64,000 nucleotides of DNA from Xanthobacter dioxanivorans (GTDB lineage Bacteria > Pseudomonadota > Alphaproteobacteria > Rhizobiales > Xanthobacteraceae). Position 1 is the first letter of the stretch, and each line of letters starts with the position of its first letter. The notes beneath the pieces were generated by a model. It searched no databases. It was not told the origin of the DNA and was given only the letters and a program-made list of their open reading frames with translations. The translations under genes were made by a program, and so were the position numbers. This document shows positions 19,442-29,944 of the stretch, piece by piece. Location: positions 4,320,501 through 4,384,500 of the forward strand of contig NZ_CP063362.1 of the NCBI RefSeq assembly GCF_016807805.1. The letters are read 5' to 3'.

Positions 19442-20695
19442 TCACCAGTCCGCGCCGCCGGCGCCGAGGCGCTGGACCGGCAGGCCCTCGCCCTCCAGCG
19501 CCGTGCGGATCATCTCCGCATGGGCATGGTCGCGCGTTTCCACGGTCAGGTCGAGCCGCGTGCCCTTGGCCGGCACGTCGAGGAAGGTGCGGCGGTGGTG
19601 CACCTCCAGGATGTTGGCGCCGAGCTTGCCGAGCAGCGTGGCGATGCGTCCCAGCATGCCCGGCCGGTCGAGGATGGTGAGGCGGAAGGAGACGATGCGC
19701 TCGTCCCGCTCCAGCTCGCGCAGCAGGATGCCGGCCAGCATGCGCGGATCGATGTTGCCCCCGGAGACCACGAGGCCCACCGTCTTGCCGCGAAACCGTT
19801 CGGGCTCGGTGAGCAGGGCCGCAAGGCCCGCCGCGCCGGCGCCCTCCGCCAGGGTCTTCTGGTGCATGAGCAAGGCGTTCACCGCCCGCTCCAGCTCCGG
19901 CTCGTCCACCAGCACCACGTTGGCCACCAGCCGCCGCACGATTTGCGAGGTGATGACGCCCACGTCGCGCACGGCGATGCCCTCGGCCAGCGTCGGCCCG
20001 CCGCAGGCGCGCGCCTGCCCGGTCATGGCCGACCACATGGCGGGATAGAGCTGCGTCTCCACCCCCACCACCTCGGTCTGCGGCGACAGCCCGGCGAAGG
20101 CCACCGCCATGCCGGAGATGAGCCCGCCGCCGCCGATGGGCACCAGCACGGCGTCGAAGGCGGGGCCGTCCTCGATCATCTCCAGGGCGACCGAGCCCTG
20201 GCCGGCGATCACGTCCACGTCGTCATAGGGGTGCACGAAGATGCGGCCCTGGGCGCGCGAGATGCGCTCGGCCTCCTCGAAGGCGTCGGCGACGGTCTCG
20301 CCGTAGAGCACCACCTGCGCGCCGAAGGCCCGCGTGGCCGCCACCTTCACCTCGGGGGTGGTCTCCGGCATGACGATGACGGTGGAGATGCCGAGCCGCG
20401 TGCCGTGGTGGGCCACCGCCTGGGCGTGGTTGCCCGCCGACATGGCGACGACGCCGCGCCGGGCCTCGTCCGGGGTGAGGCGGGCGAGCTTCACCAGGGC
20501 GCCGCGCTCCTTGAAGGAGGCGGTGGCCTGGAGGTTCTCGTACTTCACGTAGACGTTCGCGCCGGTGAGGGCGGACAGGCGCGGGGCGGCGAGGGTGGGC
20601 GTGCGCAGCACGGCGGCGGACACGATGGCGCGCGCCGCCTCCACCGCCGCCAGGGTGACGGGCAGGTCGCCTTCGACGGCGGCGGGGAGGGTCAT
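19442..20695 (-). CDS. ilvA: Threonine ammonia-lyase (catabolic-type, C-terminal ACT-like domain)
   Basis: A 417-residue PLP enzyme converting threonine to 2-oxobutyrate. The PLP lysine is in YENLQATASFKERGA near residue 58. The glycine-rich phosphate loop is PIGGGGLISGMA near residue 185. VVSGGNID follows near residue 310. A single C-terminal ACT-like domain (SFRLTILDRPGMLGRIATLL) starts near residue 330. This single-ACT form is shorter than biosynthetic E. coli IlvA, so it could be biosynthetic or catabolic. The hemB stop lies on the same strand 23 bp beyond the start of this gene. Confidence 0.92.
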   Translation of the reverse strand: MTLPAAVEGDLPVTLAAVEAARAIVSAAVLRTPTLAAPRLSALTGANVYVKYENLQATASFKERGALVKLARLTPDEARRGVVAMSAGNHAQAVAHHGTRLGISTVIVMPETTPEVKVAATRAFGAQVVLYGETVADAFEEAERISRAQGRIFVHPYDDVDVIAGQGSVALEMIEDGPAFDAVLVPIGGGGLISGMAVAFAGLSPQTEVVGVETQLYPAMWSAMTGQARACGGPTLAEGIAVRDVGVITSQIVRRLVANVVLVDEPELERAVNALLMHQKTLAEGAGAAGLAALLTEPERFRGKTVGLVVSGGNIDPRMLAGILLRELERDERIVSFRLTILDRPGMLGRIATLLGKLGANILEVHHRRTFLDVPAKGTRLDLTVETRDHAHAEMIRTALEGEGLPVQRLGAGGADW

Positions 20696-20718
20696 TGCGT
20701 GGGGTTCCTGGTGCGGCC

Positions 20719-23029
<2,311 letters not shown>

Positions 23030-23033
<4 letters not shown>

Positions 23034-23461
23034 GCCATTACGATCCCATCGATGCCAGCGCCCGCGCCCAATGGGAGAACATGACGCCCTGGCGGCGGCG
23101 GCTGTTCCTGTTCCTGCGCGGCGTCGCCGCCTTCCTGCTCATCGAGGGCATCATCCACTGGGCGGTCATCCTCGGCATCGGCGACGGGCCGGACAGCCGC
23201 TTCGAGGCCATGCCCATGGCGGCGCAGGCGGCGGTGATCTGGGCCGCCATCATCGATCCCATCGCCGGCGTCGGCCTGTGGCTGCGGGCCGGCTGGGCGG
23301 TGGTGCTGTGGCTTCTGGCGACGCTCACCCAGGTGGCGTTCGGCGCGTGGGCGCCGGCGGGCATGACGCGTCTGATGCTGTTCACCCTGGTGGAGCTGGC
23401 GCTGGTGGTCATCTATGCCGTGCTCTCGATCCGCGCGGCGCGCGAGAGCGACCAGGACTGA
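23030..23461 (+). CDS. Uncharacterised small inner-membrane protein (DUF6163-like)
   Basis: A 143-residue protein with four hydrophobic segments, including FLFLRGVAAFLLIEGIIHWAV, the IIDPIAGVGLWLRAGWAVVLW region and LVELALVVIYAVLSI. It resembles alphaproteobacterial proteins of the DUF6163 type that sit near hemB and RDD genes. The family name is from memory. The function is not known. Its ATG overlaps the preceding hydrolase stop, so the two are translationally coupled. Confidence 0.75.
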
Positions 23462-23472
23462 GGGAACACCCA

Positions 23473-24147
23473 ATGAGCGGGAACGTATCGAGCGCGACCT
23501 TGTGGAACGCGATGGACGAATATTTCGTCGAGCGCCTGCTGCCCGCCGATCCCGTGCTGGAGACGGTGCTGGCCGAGAGCGCGAAGGCCGGGCTGCCCGC
23601 CATCAGCGTGTCGGCGGCGCAGGGGCAGATGCTGCACCTGTTCGCCCGCATGGTCGGCGCGCGCCGGATCCTGGAAATCGGCACCCTCGGCGGCTACAGC
23701 ACCGTGTTCCTCGCCCGCGCTTTGCCGGCGGACGGAAAGGTGGTGACCCTGGAGGCGGATGCACACCATGGCGAGGTGGCGCGCGCCAACTTCGCCCGGG
23801 CCGGGATCAGCGGGAAGGTGGACCTGCGCATCGGCCGCGCCATCGACACCCTGCCGCTGCTGGAGGCCGAAGGGCCGTTCGACTTCATCTTCATCGATGC
23901 CGACAAGCCCAGCAATCCGGACTATCTCACCTGGGCGCTGCGGCTTTCGCGATCCGGCACGGTGATCGTGTGCGACAACGTGGTGCGCGAGGGCCGGGTG
24001 ATGGACGCGCAGAGCGCCGATGCCGCCGTCGTCGGCGTGCGGCGCATGCTGGACCTTGCCGGCGCCGACCCGCGCCTCGTCGCCACCGCCGTGCAGACGG
24101 TGGGCGCCAAGGGCTATGACGGGTTCGCGCTGCTGCTGGTGGAGTGA
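23473..24147 (+). CDS. Class I SAM-dependent O-methyltransferase (catechol O-methyltransferase-like)
   Basis: A 224-residue methyltransferase of the PF01596 type. The SAM motif is ILEIGTLGGYSTVFLARAL near residue 68. The acidic motif is VVTLEADAHHGEVARANF. The metal-binding core is FDFIFIDADKPSNPDYL near residue 140, with the later Asp/Asn in VIVCDNVVREGRV. These enzymes methylate catechols or caffeoyl-type substrates, using a divalent cation. It follows the membrane protein by 11 bp, so it is probably in the same operon as the HIBYL-CoA hydrolase. Confidence 0.9.
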   Translation: MSGNVSSATLWNAMDEYFVERLLPADPVLETVLAESAKAGLPAISVSAAQGQMLHLFARMVGARRILEIGTLGGYSTVFLARALPADGKVVTLEADAHHGEVARANFARAGISGKVDLRIGRAIDTLPLLEAEGPFDFIFIDADKPSNPDYLTWALRLSRSGTVIVCDNVVREGRVMDAQSADAAVVGVRRMLDLAGADPRLVATAVQTVGAKGYDGFALLLVE

Positions 24148-24169
24148 GCCGGCCAGCGCCGGCCGGCGC

Positions 24170-24262
24170 TCAGGACCAACTGCCGAGATAGGCGAGAACG
24201 GCCACCACCAGGATGATGGCGACGACAATCCAGTGCCGTGCGGCAAGCTTGTGCAGGATCAT
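24170..24262 (-). CDS. Possible 30-residue single-span membrane protein
   Basis: A short frame giving a 30-residue peptide: a basic start (MILHKLAARHW) and one strong hydrophobic helix (IVVAIILVVAVLAYL) ending GSWS. The amphipathic basic start plus one membrane span is typical of real small membrane proteins. It lies 8 bp downstream of the Xre-type gene on the same strand. No clear ribosome site is visible, so expression may depend on coupling to that gene. Function unknown. Confidence 0.4.
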   Translation of the reverse strand: MILHKLAARHWIVVAIILVVAVLAYLGSWS

Positions 24263-24270
24263 GGTGGGAC

Positions 24271-24558
24271 TCAGCCGTCGTTGGAAGCGTTGAGGTCCTC
24301 GGGCCTGAGGCCCTCGTCCTTCGGCTGGACCTGCACCCCGGTGGAGCCGCCGTTGAGAAAGGTCACGCCCCCGGCTTCCAGCGTGCGGCAGAGGCGCGAG
24401 CGGGTGGAGGCGAGGGCTTCCAGGGTCACCTCGTCCTTCTCCACCACCTTGACGGTCTCGGCGGTCACGCCCGCCCGGTCGGCGAGGTCGGCGCGCGTCC
24501 AGCCGAGCAGAACCCGCGCGGCCTTGATCTGGCGTCCAGTAACGGCGGAATGCGACAA
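24271..24558 (-). CDS. Small Xre-type helix-turn-helix protein
   Basis: A 95-residue protein. The Cro/C1-type helix-turn-helix covers residues 8-62 (GRQIKAARVLLGWTRADLADRAGV...VKVVEKDE). A short end follows (LEAGGVTFLNGGSTGVQV) that is typical of small rhizobial regulators of this class. I chose the TTG start at 24558 because GGGAGGACTCTC stands directly before it; the longer frame has no ribosome site. No partner toxin is adjacent. Targets are unknown. Confidence 0.8.
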   Translation of the reverse strand: MSHSAVTGRQIKAARVLLGWTRADLADRAGVTAETVKVVEKDEVTLEALASTRSRLCRTLEAGGVTFLNGGSTGVQVQPKDEGLRPEDLNASNDG

Positions 24559-24666
24559 GAGAGTCCTCCCGTGAACCGAGCCGGGAGAATGGCACGCCGC
24601 CTCGGGCGCCACAATGGACGGGCGGCGGCCATCCCCGCCTGAACGGAGCGGCGCAGCCGCAGGCCC

Positions 24667-25362
24667 TCAGAACGTCTCCACCCAGGGCCTCAGCTCCATC
24701 TCGGAGGTCCAGGCGGAGCGGTGCTGGCGGTGGATGGCGAGGTAGGATTCGGCGATGGCGGCGGGATCGAGCCACTTGTCGGCGGGCCCCGCCTCGCCCT
24801 GTGTCGCCCACGAGGAGGCGATGCCGCCGTCGATGATGAAATGCGCCACGTGGATGCCGCGCGGGCCGAGCTCGCGGGCAAGCCCCTGGGCCAGCGCTCG
24901 CAGCGCGAATTTCGCCATGGCGAAGGGCACCGAATGGGGCATGGATTTCACGCTCGCCGTGGCCCCGGTGAAGAAGATGGAGCCGGAGCCGCGCCCCAGC
25001 ATGCGCCGGGCCGCCGCCTGGGCGGTGAGGAAGCCGCCGAAGGCGCCCACCGCATAGGCGTCCATCACGTCGCTGGGGTCCAGCACCTCGATCGGGCCGC
25101 GATAACGCATGGCGGCGTTGAACACCACCAGGTCCGGCGGGCCGAAGGCCTTGTCCACCTCGGCGAACAGCGCCTCCACCGCCTGCGGGTTCTGCGCGTC
25201 GGCGGCGATGGCGCGGGCGCCGGTCTCGGCGACGAGGGGGGCGAGCTTCTCCACGTCCCGCGCCACGAGGGCGATGCGGAAGCCCTCCTTGGCGAGACGG
25301 CGGGCGAGGGCGGCGCTGAGGCCCTTTCCGGCCCCGACGATCACGGCGGTCTCTTGTGGCAT
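24667..25362 (-). CDS. Atypical short-chain dehydrogenase-like protein without the catalytic Tyr
   Basis: A 231-residue SDR fold. The cofactor loop IVGAGKGLSAALARRL is near residue 8 and an NAA-type motif (VVFNAAMRYRG) near residue 80. The YxxxK active site reads FAMAK (near residue 145), with Phe in place of Tyr, and the Ser position is in FFTGATASV. The C-terminus (ESYLAIHRQHRSAWTSEMELRPWVETF) matches a known subgroup of uncharacterised SDRs. Classical oxidoreductase activity is therefore doubtful. It could bind cofactor for another purpose. Confidence 0.82.
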   Translation of the reverse strand: MPQETAVIVGAGKGLSAALARRLAKEGFRIALVARDVEKLAPLVAETGARAIAADAQNPQAVEALFAEVDKAFGPPDLVVFNAAMRYRGPIEVLDPSDVMDAYAVGAFGGFLTAQAAARRMLGRGSGSIFFTGATASVKSMPHSVPFAMAKFALRALAQGLARELGPRGIHVAHFIIDGGIASSWATQGEAGPADKWLDPAAIAESYLAIHRQHRSAWTSEMELRPWVETF

Positions 25363-25487
25363 GGCATGACTCTCCGGCCGGGGCGCGGGAGCGCCCGCCT
25401 GTGGCGTTCAAACATCCAGGCGCGCGGCTTCTGGGCGCGCGCTCGCCGCGTCGCGGCCTGGCGTGCGGATGGGGTGGGCGTCTCTGG

Positions 25488-25820
25488 TCAGGGGTCGACG
25501 AAGAGCGGGGAGACGCCTTCGGTATCAATATAGACGACCCCGTCCTCGATCTTCACCGGATACTCGGCGAGCGGGCTTTCCTGCGGCTCGACGGGCGCGC
25601 CGGAATTGAGGTCCCAGGTCCAGAAATGGAGCGGGCAGGTGAGCACGGTGCCGTCGAAGCTCGCCTCGTTGAGGGCCGTGGCGGAATGGGGGCACACCCC
25701 CTGGAACGCCCGGATTTCGCCATTGTCGGGCCAGGCGAGGACGATGAGGTGGGTGTCGGCGATGACGAGCCGCATGCCACCCTCGGCAATGGTTTCGGAT
25801 TTGCAGACGCGGGTGAACAT
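25488..25820 (-). CDS. Rieske [2Fe-2S] ferredoxin, T4moC-like
   Basis: A 110-residue single-domain Rieske protein. The two cluster loops are CPHS (near residue 43) and CPLH followed by FWTWDLNSG (near residue 62), giving two Cys and two His. The ends resemble the ferredoxins of diiron monooxygenases: the start FTRVCKSETIAEGGM and the end LAEYPVKIEDGVVYI, as in toluene-4-monooxygenase TmoC/T4moC. No hydroxylase, reductase or effector gene is nearby, so it is an orphan electron carrier here. It is divergent from the TrpC-like gene. Confidence 0.88.
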   Translation of the reverse strand: MFTRVCKSETIAEGGMRLVIADTHLIVLAWPDNGEIRAFQGVCPHSATALNEASFDGTVLTCPLHFWTWDLNSGAPVEPQESPLAEYPVKIEDGVVYIDTEGVSPLFVDP

Positions 25821-26023
25821 CTTCGTGAAAATCTCTCTTCGCAGAAATCAGATCGGGGCATGAAAACGCGCCCATGATCACCCCATGCGGGCGGCGAGAA
25901 AAGAGGGGACCGGCGAATTGATGCGCGCGCCGGTGGCCAAGGCCGCAGAAATCTGGAACCCTTGGACGCGCATTTTTCAGACGGGGCGGTTCCGCGCCCC
26001 TTTGCAACACCGGGTGTTTGTTC

Positions 26024-26866
26024 ATGCCATTGCCAGCAGGAAGCCGACTGAAGCCGTTCATCGTCCAGCGACTCGACCAGCTCAACAAGGCCAAGGCCCG
26101 CCGCTCGCTGGGCCAGATCCAGGGCAAGATCGGCGAGATGCCGATGACCCGCGGCTTCCAGGGCGCCCTCGCCGCCGCGTTCAACCGCACCGGCGTCCCG
26201 TCGATCATCGCCGAGCTGAAGGGCGGTTCGCCGTTCGATCCCGCCTTGCGCACCATGGTGCCCTACAAGGCGCTGGCGGAGGATTTCGAGGCGGTCGGCG
26301 CCGCCGGCCTCTCGGTGGCGGTGGAGCGGCAGGTGTTCCGCGGCTCCTATTCCGACCTCGCCACCGTGCGCGGGGTGGTGGACCTGCCCCTGCTCGCCCG
26401 CGACATCATCTTCGACGTCTACCAGATCCTGGAGGCGCGCCTCGCCGGGGCGGACGCGGTGGTGCTCTCGGCGGGGCTGCTCGGGGCGCAGCTGGGCGAG
26501 TTCCGGGAGCGGGCCGCCTCCATCGCCCTCGACGTGCTGGTGGAGGTGCATACCCCCGCCGAGGTCGAGGCCGCCCGTGCCGCCGGCGCGGATTTTCTCT
26601 GCGTCACCAACCGGAACATCCATACCTTCGAATTGAAGCCGGGGACGTGCGAGGAGCTGCTTCCCCTCATTCCCGCCGGTGCGGCCTTCGTGGTGGCCGA
26701 CGGCGGGCTCGGCTCGGCGGAGGATCGCGCCCGGCTCGGCACCGCGGGGGCCAAGGCGCTGCTGATCGGCACCGCGCTGATGACCGATGCCGATCCTGCC
26801 GGCGTGCTGGAGCAGGTGATGGGCGTCGAGACCACGGGCGCCGAGGCGGACGCGGAGGAGGGCTGA
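26024..26866 (+). CDS. TrpC-like (indole-3-glycerol-phosphate synthase fold) protein with altered active site
   Basis: A 280-residue TIM barrel clearly related to TrpC. PSIIAELKGGSPF near residue 65 keeps the Glu and Lys of AExK, DVYQILEARLAGADAVVL matches the YQ helix, VLVEVHTPAEVEAA keeps the catalytic Glu, and TNRNIHTFELKPG keeps the Asn-Arg pair. However, the usual RKDF lysine is replaced (LLARDII) and the ESG motif is VADGGL. Three residues central to IGPS chemistry are therefore changed, and no other trp gene is near. A non-tryptophan role is more likely. The ATG is preferred over a TTG 6 bp earlier. An FmdB gene follows. Confidence 0.78.
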   Translation: MPLPAGSRLKPFIVQRLDQLNKAKARRSLGQIQGKIGEMPMTRGFQGALAAAFNRTGVPSIIAELKGGSPFDPALRTMVPYKALAEDFEAVGAAGLSVAVERQVFRGSYSDLATVRGVVDLPLLARDIIFDVYQILEARLAGADAVVLSAGLLGAQLGEFRERAASIALDVLVEVHTPAEVEAARAAGADFLCVTNRNIHTFELKPGTCEELLPLIPAGAAFVVADGGLGSAEDRARLGTAGAKALLIGTALMTDADPAGVLEQVMGVETTGAEADAEEG

Positions 26867-27024
26867 GCGCCCCGCCGCCCATCTGGCCCACTTCCTGCTT
26901 CGTCGGGGTGAAGGCTGCCGTCCCGAGCGACGACGGGGCGGCGGGTGACGCCGTGTCCGCTCTGGAATGTCGTTGCAGATCAACGCGATGCGGGCGCGGG
27001 GCGTGGGTGAATGGAGGCTTGGCG

Positions 27025-27252
27025 GTGCCGCTCTACAACTATCATTGTCCCGATTGCGACAAGGATTCGGAAATGCTGGTCGGCGTGTCCGAGACACCGG
27101 CTTGCCCGTCCTGCGGCAGCCTTCGCCTCGAGCAGCTGGTTTCCCGCATCGCTCCGGAGGGAAAGCTGAAGGCGGCCGCGAAGGTCTGGCGCGCCCAGGC
27201 GGCGCGGGAGGGGCATGCGAGCAATTTCAGCGCTGCGGAACGCAAGCGCTGA
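27025..27252 (+). CDS. FmdB-type zinc ribbon protein
   Basis: A 75-residue protein with the FmdB zinc ribbon: YHCPDC near residue 6 and CPSCGS near residue 30, followed by a basic tail. The start is GTG, with GGAGG eight bases upstream. The family was first seen as a putative regulator of formamidase/acetamidase operons; most members have no proven role. It follows the TrpC-like gene by about 160 bp on the same strand. Confidence 0.85.
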   Translation: MPLYNYHCPDCDKDSEMLVGVSETPACPSCGSLRLEQLVSRIAPEGKLKAAAKVWRAQAAREGHASNFSAAERKR

Positions 27253-27434
27253 TACGGCTTTTCCGCCTGCGCTCCGGCTCCGCCGGGCGCCAGCGGAGGG
27301 GGCGGGCGGGCATTTTCCGGCGGCGGGCACGCAATGTGCTTGAGGTGGGCCTGCACCTGGATCGTTGGCCGAACTCCGCCGGGCTGGAAAAGCGGGAGGG
27401 ACGGCGATCCATCACCCGCCCGGAGGGCGCCCAC

Positions 27435-28514
27435 ATGACTGCCCCATTCGCTCCCACGCTCGCCAGCGACGCCGGTTACGTCTCGCCGTCGCATCTGCGC
27501 ACGCCGCTGCGCTCCTTTCTCGTGAGCCATGACAAGGGCATCTACTGGCTCAGGATGCCGGCCGACACCGGCAAGAGCGAGTTCATCCGCGGCATCGTCG
27601 CCCGCCGCCCGGGAAAGGATGGCCGGCCGGAGAGCATCGACAGCGCCATCTCCAGCGGGATGCACGCCGTCGCGGTGGCGCTGGAGCCCGGTGATGGCGC
27701 GCCTCAGCTGGTGGCCGCCCTGAAATCCGCCTTCGACGCGGAGTTCGGCCCGGCCGGCGACGCCCAGCCCCCGCAGATCCGTTCCGGCGACGCGGCTGGC
27801 GCCCGGGCGGATTTCGCCGCCTGGCTCGGGCGGCTCGCGGACCTCGGCCGGGCCGGCGGCGGCAAGCGGCTTCTCCTCTGCATCGACGGCCTCGAAGTGG
27901 CCGCGGCGCCGGGGGAGGGCGGGGCGGCTTGCCTGCTGGACCTGCTGCCGGATCCGGCGCAGGTGCCTGACGGCCTCGTGCTTCTGCTCACCTCCCGGCC
28001 GGGTGAAGACTGGCCGGACGGTGCCTTTGCTCCGGTCGCCGCCCGGTTCGCCGGGGCGCCCGCCGTCGCGGTGCACGATGTGGGGCTGGCCGACGCGAGC
28101 TATGTGGAGAGCCTGCAGAAGCTGTTCCGCGAGCGGCTGCGGCCGGTGCTGCGCGCGCGCTCAGTGGCGTGCCTCAAGGACCTCCTGGAGGCCAAGGCCG
28201 CCTTCGAGAAGGGCGGCCGCGACGCCCGCCTCACCAATGATCCGGTTCTGCGCGATGGCCTGAAGGACGACTGGAAGAAGCTGACCAACAAATATCCGCG
28301 CTATTCCGGCCAGCTCCTGCCGGTGGCGCCGCTGGTGCCCCTGCTCGACCAGTTCGACCGGCTCTGGACGCAGGTCATGGACCGCGGGGAGCAGCGGTTC
28401 CGCTACGTCCGCATGCTCATCGACCATATCGTGGACGGAACCCTGGCCGTGGAGGAGGTGGCGGCATTGCCTGCCGGTACGGCACTTGCCACGCGGCTGG
28501 CGCCGGCCGCGTGA
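27435..28514 (+). CDS. STAND-like P-loop NTPase domain protein, no sensor repeats
   Basis: A 359-residue protein I do not recognise as a named family. It has a P-loop-like segment YWLRMPADTGKSEF near residue 38, with the TGKS core but without the first Gly. A Walker B-like LLLCIDGLEV follows near residue 150 and a sensor-like LLLTSRPGEDW near residue 185. This spacing is that of STAND/NACHT ATPases. The C-terminal third is helical and basic (KDDWKKLTNKYPRYSGQLLP) with no WD40, TPR or LRR repeats. It could be the ATPase part of a larger signalling protein or a free-standing regulator. A STAS gene lies 115 bp downstream. Confidence 0.6.
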   Translation: MTAPFAPTLASDAGYVSPSHLRTPLRSFLVSHDKGIYWLRMPADTGKSEFIRGIVARRPGKDGRPESIDSAISSGMHAVAVALEPGDGAPQLVAALKSAFDAEFGPAGDAQPPQIRSGDAAGARADFAAWLGRLADLGRAGGGKRLLLCIDGLEVAAAPGEGGAACLLDLLPDPAQVPDGLVLLLTSRPGEDWPDGAFAPVAARFAGAPAVAVHDVGLADASYVESLQKLFRERLRPVLRARSVACLKDLLEAKAAFEKGGRDARLTNDPVLRDGLKDDWKKLTNKYPRYSGQLLPVAPLVPLLDQFDRLWTQVMDRGEQRFRYVRMLIDHIVDGTLAVEEVAALPAGTALATRLAPAA

Positions 28515-28527
28515 GGCCGGAGGCCGG

Positions 28528-28546
28528 CTGTCACAAAACTGTAAAG
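28528..28546 (+). promoter_or_regulatory. Pho-box-like site upstream of the STAS gene
   Basis: CTGTCACAAAACTGTAAAG reads as two CTGT(C/A)A half-sites 11 bp apart with an AT-rich middle. This is the PhoB box pattern. It lies 84 bp before the STAS start. It is also flanked by CCGGCT/AGCCGG, which could make a weak hairpin after the STAND-like gene. Confidence 0.5.
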
Positions 28547-28629
28547 CCGGGGTGGGATGACGGGCGCATGTCGGCGCACGGGGATGCATTGCGTCGGCCC
28601 GCGCGCTTTTCCCGGAAAGACCCATCGCC

Positions 28630-28986
28630 ATGAAGCTCGAATCCGCGACCCTCGGCCCCGGTCAGATCCTCATCACTCTGGACGGCCGCCTCGACATCGC
28701 CGGCGCCGCCGAGATCGAAACCACTTTCAGCGCATTGGTGAGCCACGCGCAGGCGGCCCTGGTGGACATGGCCGGCGTGCCCTTCCTCGCCTCCATCGGC
28801 ATCCGGCTGATCCTGGTCAACGCCAAGGGGCTGTACCGCCGCGGCGGCCGGCTCGTCCTGTTCGGCGCCGACCCGCAGGTGGAGAAGGTGCTGCTCATGA
28901 CCGGCGTCGGCGAGCTCACCACCATCGTCGCGACGCGCGAGGAAGCCCTCGCCGCCATCAGCGCGACCGCCGGCGGCGCCGGCTGA
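28630..28986 (+). CDS. STAS domain protein (anti-sigma factor antagonist type)
   Basis: A 118-residue single STAS domain. It has the strand GQILITLDGRLDIAGAAEIE and the phosphorylatable serine in DMAGVPFLASIGIRLIL (near residue 58), the position used in SpoIIAA/RsbV. It would bind a GHKL anti-sigma kinase, but no kinase or SpoIIE phosphatase gene is adjacent. The likely role is in partner switching. The Pho-box-like site upstream suggests phosphate control. Confidence 0.87.
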   Translation: MKLESATLGPGQILITLDGRLDIAGAAEIETTFSALVSHAQAALVDMAGVPFLASIGIRLILVNAKGLYRRGGRLVLFGADPQVEKVLLMTGVGELTTIVATREEALAAISATAGGAG

Positions 28987-29030
28987 CCGGCTCCCGACGT
29001 CGGGCCGGGGAACGCAGGGCGGATCCGGCC

Positions 29031-29807
29031 CTAGGCGGCGGGCCGCGCACCGGTCATGGAGATATTCAGTTCCCGGATCACCCTGTAGACGGGCTCGGCG
29101 GAGGGACGGATCAGCCCCTGCGAGGGTGAGCCCAACTCCAGGATGATGAAGACGCATCCGGCGATGGCCGAGGCGCCGAGGAGCAGGAACACGATCACCG
29201 TCGCGTTCTTCGGCGCGAACAGCCCGAAGCTCGCGAACAGCAGCGAGAGCCAGGCCACCAGCATCACGAAGAACGGGGCCGGCATCACCATCTTGGTCTT
29301 CTCCACCAGCGTCCAGCGGGCATCGACCATGTTCTCCATGAGCGAGAGCGCGCGGTTCTGGATGTAGCGTTCCCGGTCCGTGGTCGGGGCGAGGCGCAGC
29401 ACCTCCTCGTTGAGGGCCTCCAGCCGGTGGAGGGTGTCGACGCCCACGTCGTCGGTGGCCGGCTGGTCGATCTCCGCCGCCTTCAGCTTGGCATAGGCCA
29501 TCAGGTGGTCGCGGGCGTCCACGGTCGCCGCGCCGTAGGCGAGCAGCGTCCGGTTCAGCTTGATGATGTCCGTCGCCAGGGTCTCGATGGCCGCCGTGCG
29601 GGCGCTGAACGACGAGCTGGCGCTGTTCACCATGAGGCCGAGCACCAGGGCCGCCAGCGTGCCGACCACGGCCATGGACACGGAAACCGCCGTCCCCGTC
29701 TCTCCCGTGAGGTGATGTTCCGGCAGCTTCGGCGCGAGCCAGATGCCGATGAGCGCCCCGCCGCAGATCGCGGTGAGGGAGAGAAGGCCGGCAAGTATGG
29801 AACTCAT
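29031..29807 (-). CDS. DUF4239 (bestrophin-like) membrane protein
   Basis: A 258-residue protein with about four membrane segments: one at the N-terminus (AGLLSLTAICGGALIGIWLAP), one in SMAVVGTLAALVLGLMV, and two at the C-terminus (MLVAWLSLLFASFGLF and VIVFLLLGASAIAGCVFII). Between them is a soluble helical region containing the conserved NRTLLAYG and RERYIQNRAL. This is the DUF4239 layout. The family is distantly related to bestrophin channels and has no defined role. The gene converges on the STAS gene. Confidence 0.82.
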   Translation of the reverse strand: MSSILAGLLSLTAICGGALIGIWLAPKLPEHHLTGETGTAVSVSMAVVGTLAALVLGLMVNSASSSFSARTAAIETLATDIIKLNRTLLAYGAATVDARDHLMAYAKLKAAEIDQPATDDVGVDTLHRLEALNEEVLRLAPTTDRERYIQNRALSLMENMVDARWTLVEKTKMVMPAPFFVMLVAWLSLLFASFGLFAPKNATVIVFLLLGASAIAGCVFIILELGSPSQGLIRPSAEPVYRVIRELNISMTGARPAA

Positions 29808-29944
29808 GGGCACCTGACCATCCGGCCGCACGGGACCCGGCGCACGATGCGGCCGGGCCTGGGGCCCTGCCTTCGGGCGGGCAGGGGGCAGTGCCTGCCG
29901 CCCGCGGGCCGTCAGCCTGTCGCACCCGCGCCCGGCCTTGGCAA

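Noticed and set aside
26024..26866. Assignment as a true trpC of tryptophan synthesis
   Set aside because: Key catalytic residues are changed and no trp gene is nearby.
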